Assembly (NCBI GenBank): GCA_002429385.1
Contig: DIZL01000052.1
Span: forward strand, 1-30,838
Length of the DNA stretch: 30,838 nt
Source of the DNA: Prolixibacteraceae bacterium UBA6029
GTDB lineage: Bacteria; Bacteroidota; Bacteroidia; Bacteroidales; Prolixibacteraceae
Direction: 5' to 3'
The notes under the pieces were generated by a model that saw nothing but the letters and a program-made list of their open reading frames with translations, was not told where the DNA came from and did no database searches. A program made the translations under genes and the position numbers. Every line of letters begins with the position of its first letter. The stretch's first letter is position 1. Shown in pieces: positions 7,515-16,141 of this stretch.

Positions 7515-7554
7515 AAAGATGGCTGTGTCACTTCATTGCGGCACAGCCATCTTT
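7515..7554 (+). terminator. Strong hairpin between first and second operon genes
   Basis: AAAGATGGCTGTG (7515-7527) is perfectly complementary to CACAGCCATCTTT (7542-7554) around a 14-base loop, starting 18 bases after the stop codon at 7496. Only a few T residues follow, so it is not a classical intrinsic terminator. It may act as a partial terminator or as a 3' stabiliser for the upstream message. Confidence 0.6.
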
Positions 7555-7659
7555 GATTATAAACTTTGGAATTGTCATTCAGGAAAGACCCCGCAAAACT
7601 GTTAATGGGATCTTTGAAAACATAAATCCAACAATGCAAACGTGAAAGCTGCGGGAAGA

Positions 7660-10113
7660 ATGATGCAAAGAATCTGCTTTTACCTGATCGTTCAACTGGC
7701 GATCTGTACCTCACTGACCGGACAGGTAATCAAACCCTATCTACAATCGCCTTCAGACACCTCGGTCTGGATCAGTTGGAAGACAAGTTCCAACCCGGAA
7801 TCAAAAGTTATTTACGGCAACGATTCTACAGCACTGCAAATTCAGGTTACCGGACATTGCGAAATCTTATCTGACGCAGGATACCCCAATAACTACTATT
7901 ATCACAGTGTGCATCTGACTGACCTGGTGCCGAACCATTACTACTATTACCGCATAATAACAGGCAATCTGCAATCGGCTGCCTACCGGTTCCGCACTCA
8001 GCCAACCCCGGGTACTAAACCAGATCTCTACAGGGTTCTAATTCTGGGCGATCATCAGCTGAAAGATAACGACCACTACCAAAGGTTGATGAAGGCTGCC
8101 CACGAGAAAGTACACGAAAAATACGGAGGTAAAATTGAAGAACAGATTAATCTGATTATCAATGATGGCGACCAGGTCGACGAAGGAACACTCGATCAGT
8201 ACGAACATGTACATTTTGAGCCTTCGGCAATTCTTTCCGGGAATGTACCCATCATGACCAGTGTGGGTAACCATGAATTCTATGGCACTTTGGGCATTTC
8301 AGCCTATTATCCTCATTTCTTTTACGATAAACTGGGCTATAAAGGAATCGTTAGTCCCGGAGGAGAAAACTACTACTCCTACCAGGAAGGAAACATAGTT
8401 TTTCTGCACCTCAGCAGCGAACATACAACTGATGAGCAAATCGCATGGGTTCAGCAGATCGTTGATGCCGTCAAATCTGATCCATCGGTAGACTGGCTTG
8501 TTAGTGTTTCACACCGTCCCATTCAGGCTGAACAGTTTGTCGGTGATATATCTGTTTATGTGCGCGAAAAGATTGTACCGATACTTGCCCAGACCAGAAA
8601 ATCGACGCTACTGATTACAGGACATCACCACTTATATGCCCGGGGTCAAGTAAGGGATTATCCCATCTACCATATCATTTCCGGTGCGGCTTCCTGGGAT
8701 CAGTATTGGGGCCAATCGGTGGAGAAAGACTTTGATGATGTGCAGAAGACAATCGACTACTGGGCCTACCAGATCGCCACATTTGATAATGTCAAAAAGG
8801 AAATGACCGTTGAATCGTATGCAATCGGCAGTCCCAAATTGGGCTTGACACTAAATAATGAAATAATCGACAGTTTCTACAGGAAGCCGGATGTGGCTCC
8901 TCCTGCGAAACCAATCCTGATTACACAGCCCGGCGATTCAGTAAGTCTGCCTTTCACCTTTGTCAGTTCCCCATATGCTACAGTTACTTCGGAGCTACTG
9001 AACAGCACGCAGTTCCAGATTTCTTCATTGAGTGATTTCTCAAATCCTGTGGTTGATCAGATCAGGGATTATGAAAATCTTTATGGAACTACAGGCAGTC
9101 CTGATTTCAGACCGGTAGATATCAACAAGAATGTGAATATTCTGGATTACGAAATCGGGAAGAACAGATTGCCCAACGGAACTTATTACATCCGTGTCAG
9201 GCATCGTGACCGTAACATTGAATGGTCGGAATGGTCTGACCTTGTTGAATTCAGGGTGAAAGGAAGTGTTCCAGGTTTTACATCATTATCTGCATCAAAA
9301 GCGGTTTATTCACCCAAAGAGATCATAGCTGTCAATTATCAATTCGGCAAAGGGAATGAAAAAGACTGGATTGGCATCTATAAAGAAGGAGAAACTCCGG
9401 GACCAATGCCATCAATGGATTGGAAATATGTAAGCGGTTCATCCGGCACCCTGAGTCTTCAGGTACCTAGTCAAGGGAAATATTTCATAGCATTCTTTGA
9501 AAATGATGGTTATGATGAACTTTGTGAAAGATTAACCGTTTCCGTGCGAACTATTCCAATGTTAGCACTTAGCAAAGAAGGGTATAATGTTGGGGAAGCG
9601 ATTCATGTGACTTACACCAATGCACCTGCCTTTCTGAAGGACTGGATCGGAATTTACAAACAAAATGATGTCCCCGGTGACGCTGGCTCAACCTTATGGA
9701 AATACACCTCCGCCACCATAGGTAATCTTGATTTTACTGGTTTGAAGACAGGGTATTATTTCATCACTTATTTTCTTGAAGATGGCTACACGGAAGCCTG
9801 CCCAAGGACTATCTTTTCTGTTGGTTCTGTTCTTGCTAATTCAAACATTAATCAATCAATCTCTGAAAAGATCAAACTCTTCCCATCACCTTCAAAAGGA
9901 CGGTTCAGGATTAAAACAACGAATCTTCAGTTCAATGAATTTTCACTGAAAATAGTGTCAACCACAGGAAGGACACTGTATGAAAAACAGCTGCAGTCCA
10001 CTAATTCAGAATATTCAGAAGTGATAGACATCACCGGAGTCCCTGCAGGCATATACATGGTATGTCTTCAATCGAAGAACCGGATGCTGACAGGCAAAAT
10101 AGTTATTTATTGA
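7660..10113 (+). CDS. T9SS-secreted metallophosphoesterase (purple acid phosphatase-like) with two SKICH-like repeats
   Basis: An exported calcineurin-type phosphoesterase of about 817 residues. Numbering from an in-frame GTG at 7642, it has a signal peptide (to about residue 27), a purple acid phosphatase N-terminal Fn3-like domain (28-118) and a metallophosphoesterase core with GDH (136-138), NDGDQ (174-178), GNHE (209-212), SHRP (290-293) and GHHH (327-330). A linker/Fn3-like region (420-538) and two DWIGIYK repeats (about 545-636 and 640-727) like those of the preceding protein follow. A sorting domain (about 740-823, LFPSPSKGRFR, ending KIVIY) finishes it. ATG 7660 is preferred to the GTG because it directly precedes the signal peptide. 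It would hydrolyse phosphate monoesters or diesters outside the cell; the substrate is unknown. The repeats lack the CC motif but keep the D/E-DGY positions. Confidence 0.85.
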   Translation: MMQRICFYLIVQLAICTSLTGQVIKPYLQSPSDTSVWISWKTSSNPESKVIYGNDSTALQIQVTGHCEILSDAGYPNNYYYHSVHLTDLVPNHYYYYRIITGNLQSAAYRFRTQPTPGTKPDLYRVLILGDHQLKDNDHYQRLMKAAHEKVHEKYGGKIEEQINLIINDGDQVDEGTLDQYEHVHFEPSAILSGNVPIMTSVGNHEFYGTLGISAYYPHFFYDKLGYKGIVSPGGENYYSYQEGNIVFLHLSSEHTTDEQIAWVQQIVDAVKSDPSVDWLVSVSHRPIQAEQFVGDISVYVREKIVPILAQTRKSTLLITGHHHLYARGQVRDYPIYHIISGAASWDQYWGQSVEKDFDDVQKTIDYWAYQIATFDNVKKEMTVESYAIGSPKLGLTLNNEIIDSFYRKPDVAPPAKPILITQPGDSVSLPFTFVSSPYATVTSELLNSTQFQISSLSDFSNPVVDQIRDYENLYGTTGSPDFRPVDINKNVNILDYEIGKNRLPNGTYYIRVRHRDRNIEWSEWSDLVEFRVKGSVPGFTSLSASKAVYSPKEIIAVNYQFGKGNEKDWIGIYKEGETPGPMPSMDWKYVSGSSGTLSLQVPSQGKYFIAFFENDGYDELCERLTVSVRTIPMLALSKEGYNVGEAIHVTYTNAPAFLKDWIGIYKQNDVPGDAGSTLWKYTSATIGNLDFTGLKTGYYFITYFLEDGYTEACPRTIFSVGSVLANSNINQSISEKIKLFPSPSKGRFRIKTTNLQFNEFSLKIVSTTGRTLYEKQLQSTNSEYSEVIDITGVPAGIYMVCLQSKNRMLTGKIVIY

Positions 10114-10137
10114 ATAAATCCTCAGTAAAGATTAATC

Positions 10138-11967
10138 ATGAGAAACACGTCGATCGTTTTAATATTGTACCTGATGTTAACAAATGTCGCCTTCGCCCAA
10201 CAAAAAAAGGGACAGATTGACCTTTCAAAGGTACCTGTTCCCCAGGGACATTATCAACAGGAATATACCTTTGACCAACCTTCGAATGCCGAAAGTTGGA
10301 CCAAACAGAAGCCCGGACTTCATGCTTCCTTCGGATCGACAGACGAATTATACCTGCGAAGTGAAGTGCCTTTAATCCCTCAGGAATCTTTGACCTGTGA
10401 ACAAACGGGATGGAAAGGAGAACAACTGAACGCTCAGGTATTGGTTTGGTCGCCCGACACCATTAAACAAATTCGTTTTAAAATAAGCGATTTAGTAACG
10501 GCTGACGGTAAGGTGATCAGAAGGGAGAACATTAAACTGGATATGGTCAGGTATGTCGTTTCGAATCTACCCTATAACGCTACAAAGTTCGATTGTGGCG
10601 CTCCAATGGACACCGCCTGGCTAATGCCCGACCGCTTTGAACAATTCGACCGGTTCGACCTTCCCGGTAATACGGTACGCCCGGTTTGGATCTCTGTTGA
10701 AATACCCCGGACGGCTGAGGCGGATAAATATTCCGGCACTGTCGAAATCAATTCGATGAAAGAAAAGCGTACCCTGCAATTAAATGTAACCGTTCAGAAA
10801 CAAGTTCTTCCTGTTCCGCATGACTGGAAATACCGTCTTGACCTGTGGCAAAACCCTTGGGTAATAGCCAGGTATTTTCATGTTGAGCCCTGGTCACCCG
10901 AACACGTGGCATTACTGAAGAAACATATGAAAATATACGCTGATGCCGGAGGTACGTTTATTACCACTTATGCCATTCATTCACCCTGGTCGGATAATTC
11001 CTATACCATCGAAGAAACGATGATCAACTGGACGAAGACGGTAAATGGATCCTGGAAGTTTGATTACTCCATTTTTGATCAGTACGTTAAGTTGTGTATG
11101 GAGCTTGGAATTGACAAAGCCATTACCATCTATACCCCCCTGCCGAATGATTACAGGATTCGTTACAGGGATGAAAAATCAGGCAATTATATTGTCGAAA
11201 AGTGGCCCCCTGCCTCCGTTGAATACAAAACATTCTGGAATCTTTTTCTGAATGATCTGAAGACACATCTGATCCATGAAGGCTGGTATCAGAAAACTTA
11301 CCTGGGAATCAACGAGAGCGCTTTGGAAAATACCCTGGCGGTTATCAAAGTAATTAAAGAAAACTCGAAGGATTGGAAAATAACCTATGCCGGTGACTGG
11401 CATCCGGAACTCTCTGCCCTTCTCGATGATTATTCGCCCATCATCAGCAGTGAACCAAGTCCGAAAGAGTTGAAGGAGAGAATTGCAGCTGGACAAACAA
11501 CCACCTATTACGTATGTTGCAATCCTACCAAACCAAATAACTTTGTTTCCTCACCCCCAGCCGAAGGTAGATATATAAGCTGGTATGCCGCAGCATATGG
11601 ATACAACGGATTCTTACGCTGGGCCTATGATGCCTGGCCTGGCGACCCGATGAGAGATGCAAGGCACACTGCCTGGCCCGCCGGAGATTGCTTTTTGATA
11701 TATCCAGGGGGAAACAGCTGTATCCGGTTCGAGAAATTGAGAGAAGGTATTGTTGATTATGAAAAGATTCTTCTTCTCAGAGATCTTGCGTCAAAATCCA
11801 CCAATAAGACTGTGAAGAACTTAATGTCAGCGCTGAATGATCATCTTGCAACACTTACCGTTGAACGTGATTATATTAAGCGTGATTATACTGTTCCGAT
11901 AGTAACCAATGTCGTAAAAAAAGGCACGAGTCTAATCAATGAATTAAGCACTGAACTGGGACGATAA
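10138..11967 (+). CDS. Secreted GH123-type glycoside hydrolase (former DUF4091)
   Basis: A 609-residue exported protein: signal peptide (1-20, AFA-Q), an N-terminal beta domain (about 30-222) and a TIM-barrel catalytic domain of the GH123/DUF4091 family (PF13320, about 225-545). Recognisable family stretches are TTYYVCC (455-461), GYNGFLRWAYDAWPGDP (488-504), AGDCFLIYPGG (515-525) and the R-F-x-x-L-R-x-G-I-x-D-Y-E helix after it. Characterised GH123 enzymes are exo-beta-N-acetylgalactosaminidases using a neighbouring Asp-Glu pair: Glu is the acid, Asp positions the 2-acetamido group. Here the pair is Asn392-Glu393 (LGINES). The Glu is kept but the Asp is replaced, so acetamido-assisted catalysis may be altered, or the substrate may not be acetylated. 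It is tightly coupled to its neighbours (24 and 17 bases) and fits the galactosamine theme of the downstream isomerase. Confidence 0.78.
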   Translation: MRNTSIVLILYLMLTNVAFAQQKKGQIDLSKVPVPQGHYQQEYTFDQPSNAESWTKQKPGLHASFGSTDELYLRSEVPLIPQESLTCEQTGWKGEQLNAQVLVWSPDTIKQIRFKISDLVTADGKVIRRENIKLDMVRYVVSNLPYNATKFDCGAPMDTAWLMPDRFEQFDRFDLPGNTVRPVWISVEIPRTAEADKYSGTVEINSMKEKRTLQLNVTVQKQVLPVPHDWKYRLDLWQNPWVIARYFHVEPWSPEHVALLKKHMKIYADAGGTFITTYAIHSPWSDNSYTIEETMINWTKTVNGSWKFDYSIFDQYVKLCMELGIDKAITIYTPLPNDYRIRYRDEKSGNYIVEKWPPASVEYKTFWNLFLNDLKTHLIHEGWYQKTYLGINESALENTLAVIKVIKENSKDWKITYAGDWHPELSALLDDYSPIISSEPSPKELKERIAAGQTTTYYVCCNPTKPNNFVSSPPAEGRYISWYAAAYGYNGFLRWAYDAWPGDPMRDARHTAWPAGDCFLIYPGGNSCIRFEKLREGIVDYEKILLLRDLASKSTNKTVKNLMSALNDHLATLTVERDYIKRDYTVPIVTNVVKKGTSLINELSTELGR

Positions 11968-11984
11968 TTTATAAAGACCGGATT

Positions 11985-13781
11985 ATGAGAACAGGTATCG
12001 TTTTTTTATTGATCACATTGTGGATTGGGGTTACCGGGCAGAATAAATCACTAAAGGTAATTTGCACTGAATACGAAGATTATATGCTTACCCATCGGTT
12101 AGTTCCTGCAGGACCTGTCCCTACGGCTTTTGACCCCAATGGCGTATATCCCTACGTCAGTTATTCTGAAACGGCTAACAGACCTGAACCTGTAAAATAC
12201 AAATATATTATCCTTGAAAATAATCAGATTAAAGTGACCATTTGCCCCGATCTTGGGGGCAAGGTGACTTCGATGATCCATAAACCTTCGGGCAAAGAGG
12301 TGTTGTATGTCCCTAAAGTCATACGTTCCACACGTATACTTCCCCGGTTTTATTTTGTGGCAGGAGGTATCGAAGTCAGCTTTCCAATATCCCATTCACC
12401 TTCTCAAAACGAAAAAGTCCTTTATAAAATTGACCAGACCACTGACCGTACTTACGTGACCTGTGGCGAGCGTGAATTGCGTTTTGGTATGCAATGGTCT
12501 GTGGAGTACTCGCTGGGACCTGTCGATAATTTCCTGACCCAACGGGTAGTCTTATATAATCCGGGAACGATGGCTTATCCCTGGATGTCCTGGTCAAATG
12601 CCGCACTGCCGTCTGCTGCGGACACTGAATTCAATTTCCCGGAGGGAAAAGTAATGTCCCATGCTTCGGTGATCGATACCATAGACTGGAAAACACAGGG
12701 ACCTGTTCATGAGGCAGACATCAAAGAGATGACTGGCTATTTCTGGAAAACCCGTAATGCAAATGCATTTGGTATTTTCACCCCTTCGCTTGGTTCTGGT
12801 TTGTACCATGTAGCCGATCAATCGATTGCTCCCGGGATGAAACTCTGGAGTTATGGCAGGGGCGCCGACAGTACATGGGCCACTTTAAGTACGGCCAGAC
12901 ATGAAACCTATATTGAAATGCAGGGAGGTCCAATTGGTGATCAATCCATTAAACTTGAACTTCAGCCTAAAGAAACACGCTGGCACGCCGAATACTGGAT
13001 ACCGACAGACAAGGCAATGAATATTTACACACTGAAGGTTCCCTCAGTCAAATTAAGACCACTTAAATCAGTTCCGCTGTTCGGATGGGCAAGACCGGAA
13101 GGGGTAAGAGTCTGGAATGAATTAAAAAAAACATATCAGGTAAAAGGTAAAGTACCTGATGCGCCTGAAATCCAAAGCAATTGCTGGGCCCCGTCAGGCA
13201 TAGAAGATCTGAAGTCTGCCTTCGAATGGGCCATCGTTAAATCAAATGCAAAACAATCTGACCTCTGGAAATTCTATTATGGAACCTGGGAAGCAGGACG
13301 AGGTGACTCAGCAAAGGCGATCAGTATTCTTGCTAAAAGCAATTTAGGCATTGCGAAGGCACTTCAGGCCCGATTACTAAGAATTACCGGGAATAATAGA
13401 GCTGCTGTAGCCGCTTATCAATCCATTCAGGAACGCTGGGTACAGTTGCATCCACAAGTGGTGATTGAACGGGATAAAGCCCTTAGAAACCTCGGAAAAC
13501 AAACATTGAAAGAACGTGAAGCATGGCTCAATCTGGTGGATGCCCTCACGGATGAATGGATCGGTGAAAGAAGGGTTCAACTACTGATTGATAAAGGTGA
13601 AGTTACCAGAGCGAAAACGATGTTATTATCTTTCCGGTTTCAAAAAGTACATCAAACCTATACACGCACCAATCTATGGTTTCAGATTTGCGATCTGCTG
13701 AAAGAGCCACGTCTTCCAATTCCTGATCAGCTTGGTGAAGACAGGCTTGCCAATTTTGGTGCTTACAGGGAATATGAGTAA
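11985..13781 (+). CDS. Secreted DUF5107 protein with TPR-like C-terminus
   Basis: A 598-residue exported protein with a signal peptide (1-18, TGQ-N). Residues about 60-340 match the DUF5107 pattern (PF17128), a beta-rich fold resembling galactose mutarotase: Y-x-I-LENNQIKVTICPDLGGKV, KEVLYVP and FVAGGIEVSFP. The C-terminal 200 residues are helical with TPR-like pairs (for example ALQARLLRITGNNRAAVAAY). DUF5107 proteins I know of are often far longer (around 1100 residues) with many TPRs, so this is a short form. Function is not established. Mutarotase-like folds bind sugars at the reducing end, and its place between a GH123-type hydrolase and a DUF1080 protein suggests a glycan-processing or sugar-binding role in the periplasm. 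Confidence 0.75.
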   Translation: MRTGIVFLLITLWIGVTGQNKSLKVICTEYEDYMLTHRLVPAGPVPTAFDPNGVYPYVSYSETANRPEPVKYKYIILENNQIKVTICPDLGGKVTSMIHKPSGKEVLYVPKVIRSTRILPRFYFVAGGIEVSFPISHSPSQNEKVLYKIDQTTDRTYVTCGERELRFGMQWSVEYSLGPVDNFLTQRVVLYNPGTMAYPWMSWSNAALPSAADTEFNFPEGKVMSHASVIDTIDWKTQGPVHEADIKEMTGYFWKTRNANAFGIFTPSLGSGLYHVADQSIAPGMKLWSYGRGADSTWATLSTARHETYIEMQGGPIGDQSIKLELQPKETRWHAEYWIPTDKAMNIYTLKVPSVKLRPLKSVPLFGWARPEGVRVWNELKKTYQVKGKVPDAPEIQSNCWAPSGIEDLKSAFEWAIVKSNAKQSDLWKFYYGTWEAGRGDSAKAISILAKSNLGIAKALQARLLRITGNNRAAVAAYQSIQERWVQLHPQVVIERDKALRNLGKQTLKEREAWLNLVDALTDEWIGERRVQLLIDKGEVTRAKTMLLSFRFQKVHQTYTRTNLWFQICDLLKEPRLPIPDQLGEDRLANFGAYREYE

Positions 13782-13836
13782 CTTGCATGCATACTGATAT
13801 ACTATAAATAAATTAATAATCATAAAATCTAAAGCA

Positions 13837-14553
13837 ATGAAAAAATTAGTTATTTACTTTCTGGGAGTTATTTTTTTATGCGTAGTAACCAATGTCCAGT
13901 CGGCAACTATTCAACAAAAGAAGACGGCAGTTGCTAATACCGGACAAGCCGGGAACAAGGACGAATGGCGTCAGCTCTTTAACGGGAAAGACCTTACCGG
14001 ATGGAAACATGTCGGTCCCGGATCACAGTATGTCGAGGACGGGATGATTAAATCGCACGGAGGAATGGGCTTGTTATACTGGACCGGTGAGAAGTTCGGT
14101 AATTGCACCATTCATGTCGAATATCGGATGCGTGACGAAAACAGCAATTCAGGTGTATTTATCCGTATCCCAATCGAACCTTACGAAGAATGGATGCCAG
14201 TATTCTATGGTTACGAAGTGCAGATTGACAATAAACCTGAACTTTCAAAAGAGGATGATTATCACTACACCGGCATGTTATATTCCCTGACAAAACCCTT
14301 AGCCAAACCCGGCAAACCAGGTCCTGAATGGAATACTATGGATATCACCCTGGATGGACTGCGAACCATTATTTTTCTGAATGGTGTAAAAGTAACCGAC
14401 TTTAAAGAAGGCGACCCTGTTCCTGAACGTAAATTCGACTTTGAACCTTACCACGGACCACGTCCTGAATATGGCTATATGGGTCTGCAAAACCATAGTG
14501 ATAACGACGTGGTTTTCTTTCGGAAAGTAGCAATGAAACCCCTTAAGAAATAA
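13837..14553 (+). CDS. DUF1080 family protein (3-keto-disaccharide hydrolase type)
   Basis: A 238-residue exported protein with signal peptide 1-23 (VQSA) and one concanavalin-like DUF1080 domain (PF06439, about 44-236). The domain starts with the hallmark WRQLFNGKDLTGW, then FGNCTIHVEYRMRDENSNSG, VFIRIP, GYEVQID and GYMGLQNH. Some Bacteroides DUF1080 proteins hydrolyse glycosides already oxidised at C3 to the 3-keto form, working with Gfo/Idh/MocA dehydrogenases. Here a Tat-exported Gfo/Idh/MocA oxidoreductase follows after 61 bases, exactly that pairing, which supports a 3-keto step in this pathway. The substrate and linkage cannot be read from the sequence; many DUF1080 proteins remain uncharacterised. 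Confidence 0.85.
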   Translation: MKKLVIYFLGVIFLCVVTNVQSATIQQKKTAVANTGQAGNKDEWRQLFNGKDLTGWKHVGPGSQYVEDGMIKSHGGMGLLYWTGEKFGNCTIHVEYRMRDENSNSGVFIRIPIEPYEEWMPVFYGYEVQIDNKPELSKEDDYHYTGMLYSLTKPLAKPGKPGPEWNTMDITLDGLRTIIFLNGVKVTDFKEGDPVPERKFDFEPYHGPRPEYGYMGLQNHSDNDVVFFRKVAMKPLKK

Positions 14554-14614
14554 GGAATTGTTCAGATAAAAAGTAAATTTAAAGAATCAGTAATAAGTCT
14601 CAAACGAATTAACT

Positions 14615-16138
14615 ATGGAAACCAACAATCGAAAAACAGTTTCTACTGATATATCACGAAGGCAGTTTGTAGGAATGGCTGCTACAGGAGCCGCTGCGAT
14701 AACCATACTTCCGAGCTTTACGGTTAGCGGGCTCGGACACGTTCCACCAAGCGATAAATTATATATCGCCGCCGTTGGTTGTGGTGGTGAAGGCGCTGCC
14801 GATATCCAGGCACACATGAGAACTCCTCATAAGAATGCCGTGATTTCTCACCTCTGCGATGTCGACGACCGTATGGCAGCCGATCGCCGTAAGGAATATC
14901 CAAACGCACCATTTTACCACGACTGGCGTGAGATGTTCGACAAGGAAAGCAAGAATTTTGATGCCGTTACCGTGGCCATTCCCGATCACAATCATGCACT
15001 GGTGGGATTAAGCGCCATGCAGCTCAAGAAGCATTTGTATCTTCAGAAACCCCTGTCGCATGATATTTATGAAACCCGTATATTAACCGAAGCCTCAAAG
15101 AAATATAAAGTTGTAACCCAAATGGGTGACCAGGGCGCCTCCTGTGATGGTATGCGTACCCTGCGCGAATGGATTGAGGCGGGTGTGCTTGGCGAAATCG
15201 AGAAAGTATATTGCTGGACCGACCGACCGGTATGGCCACAGGGAATCCCCTGGCCCACTTCCCGCCCAACCGTTCCCAAGGAACTGAACTGGGATTTATG
15301 GCTTGGTACTGCCCAACAAACAAACTACATCGATAACCTGGTACCGTTTAACTGGCGTGGCTGGTGGCAATTTGGAACAGGAGCGCTTGGCGATATGGGC
15401 TGTCACATTATGGGGCCTCCATTCAAATTGCTCGAACTGGGCTATCCTACTGAAGTTTCAGGAAGCGCCAGTACGGTGTACGACGGAATCTTCTCCGAGG
15501 CTCAATATCCCGAAAGCGGACCTGTCTCCAGCTCTATCAAGTTTAAATATACCTTGAAGAATGGCAAAAACCTCGACTTATACTGGATGGATGGTGGAAT
15601 TACACCTGAACGTCCGGTTGAATTGGAAGGCGGAGCGAATATGAATGAAATACTGGGCGATTTTACCGGTTTGAGGGATTACGAAGGCAGTACTCTGTTC
15701 GTGGGCACCAAAGGCAAGGCAGCCTGTGGCTGGGGCGGACGCAGTCCTGTATTGCTTCCTCTTTCTTTAAATAAACAAATCAATGTCCCTAAAAAATATC
15801 CCCGCATAAAAGGAGATATGGATGGTCATTACTGGCAATGGATTGATGCCTGCATCGCCGGTTATGGCAAGGCTGAAGTTGATTCACCCTTTGAAGGATA
15901 TGCCGGTCCGCTGACCGAAACAGTACTGATGGGAAATCTGCTCCTGCGCAGTTTTAATATCCGTGAAAAGATCAAACGCAAAGATCCTGTATATGGCGAC
16001 ATGGAAGGATTTGTATTCCCGGGTCGATACATCAACTTTAAATGGGATGGCCCTAACATGCGGATAACCAACTTTGAACAAGCCAACCAGTTTGTGAAGA
16101 GGGAATACCGCAAAGGCTGGGGAGAACTAAAATTATAG
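14615..16138 (+). CDS. Tat-exported Gfo/Idh/MocA family oxidoreductase
   Basis: A 507-residue NAD(P)-dependent sugar oxidoreductase. It has a twin-arginine signal (SRRQFVG at 14-20, hydrophobic to about 40), meaning it is folded with cofactor before export to the periplasm. The Rossmann fold starts IAAVGCGGEG (51-60), CDVD (81-84) caps the second strand, and DHNH (124-127) and QKPLSHD (144-150, catalytic-region Lys145) are present. The C-terminal alpha/beta domain ends ...WGELKL. QKP in place of the textbook EKP is usual in this secreted Bacteroidota clade. With the DUF1080 protein upstream it probably oxidises or reduces C3 of a glycoside in a 3-keto cleavage route. Only one such gene is present, whereas characterised 3-keto clusters often have two. 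The next gene starts 3 bases after its stop, implying translational coupling. Confidence 0.9.
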   Translation: METNNRKTVSTDISRRQFVGMAATGAAAITILPSFTVSGLGHVPPSDKLYIAAVGCGGEGAADIQAHMRTPHKNAVISHLCDVDDRMAADRRKEYPNAPFYHDWREMFDKESKNFDAVTVAIPDHNHALVGLSAMQLKKHLYLQKPLSHDIYETRILTEASKKYKVVTQMGDQGASCDGMRTLREWIEAGVLGEIEKVYCWTDRPVWPQGIPWPTSRPTVPKELNWDLWLGTAQQTNYIDNLVPFNWRGWWQFGTGALGDMGCHIMGPPFKLLELGYPTEVSGSASTVYDGIFSEAQYPESGPVSSSIKFKYTLKNGKNLDLYWMDGGITPERPVELEGGANMNEILGDFTGLRDYEGSTLFVGTKGKAACGWGGRSPVLLPLSLNKQINVPKKYPRIKGDMDGHYWQWIDACIAGYGKAEVDSPFEGYAGPLTETVLMGNLLLRSFNIREKIKRKDPVYGDMEGFVFPGRYINFKWDGPNMRITNFEQANQFVKREYRKGWGELKL

Positions 16139-16141
16139 ATT

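Noticed and set aside
12099..12821. Several minus-strand ORFs inside the DUF5107 gene, with similar ones inside the GH3, DUF1080, Gfo/Idh and HtrA genes
   Set aside because: They overlap clearly coding plus- or minus-strand genes of known family and have no coherent domains; shadows of the real frames.
14615..16138. QKP instead of EKP in the Gfo/Idh catalytic region
   Set aside because: To my knowledge the secreted Bacteroidota clade of this family routinely carries VQKPL(T/S)H, so this is not a sign of inactivation.
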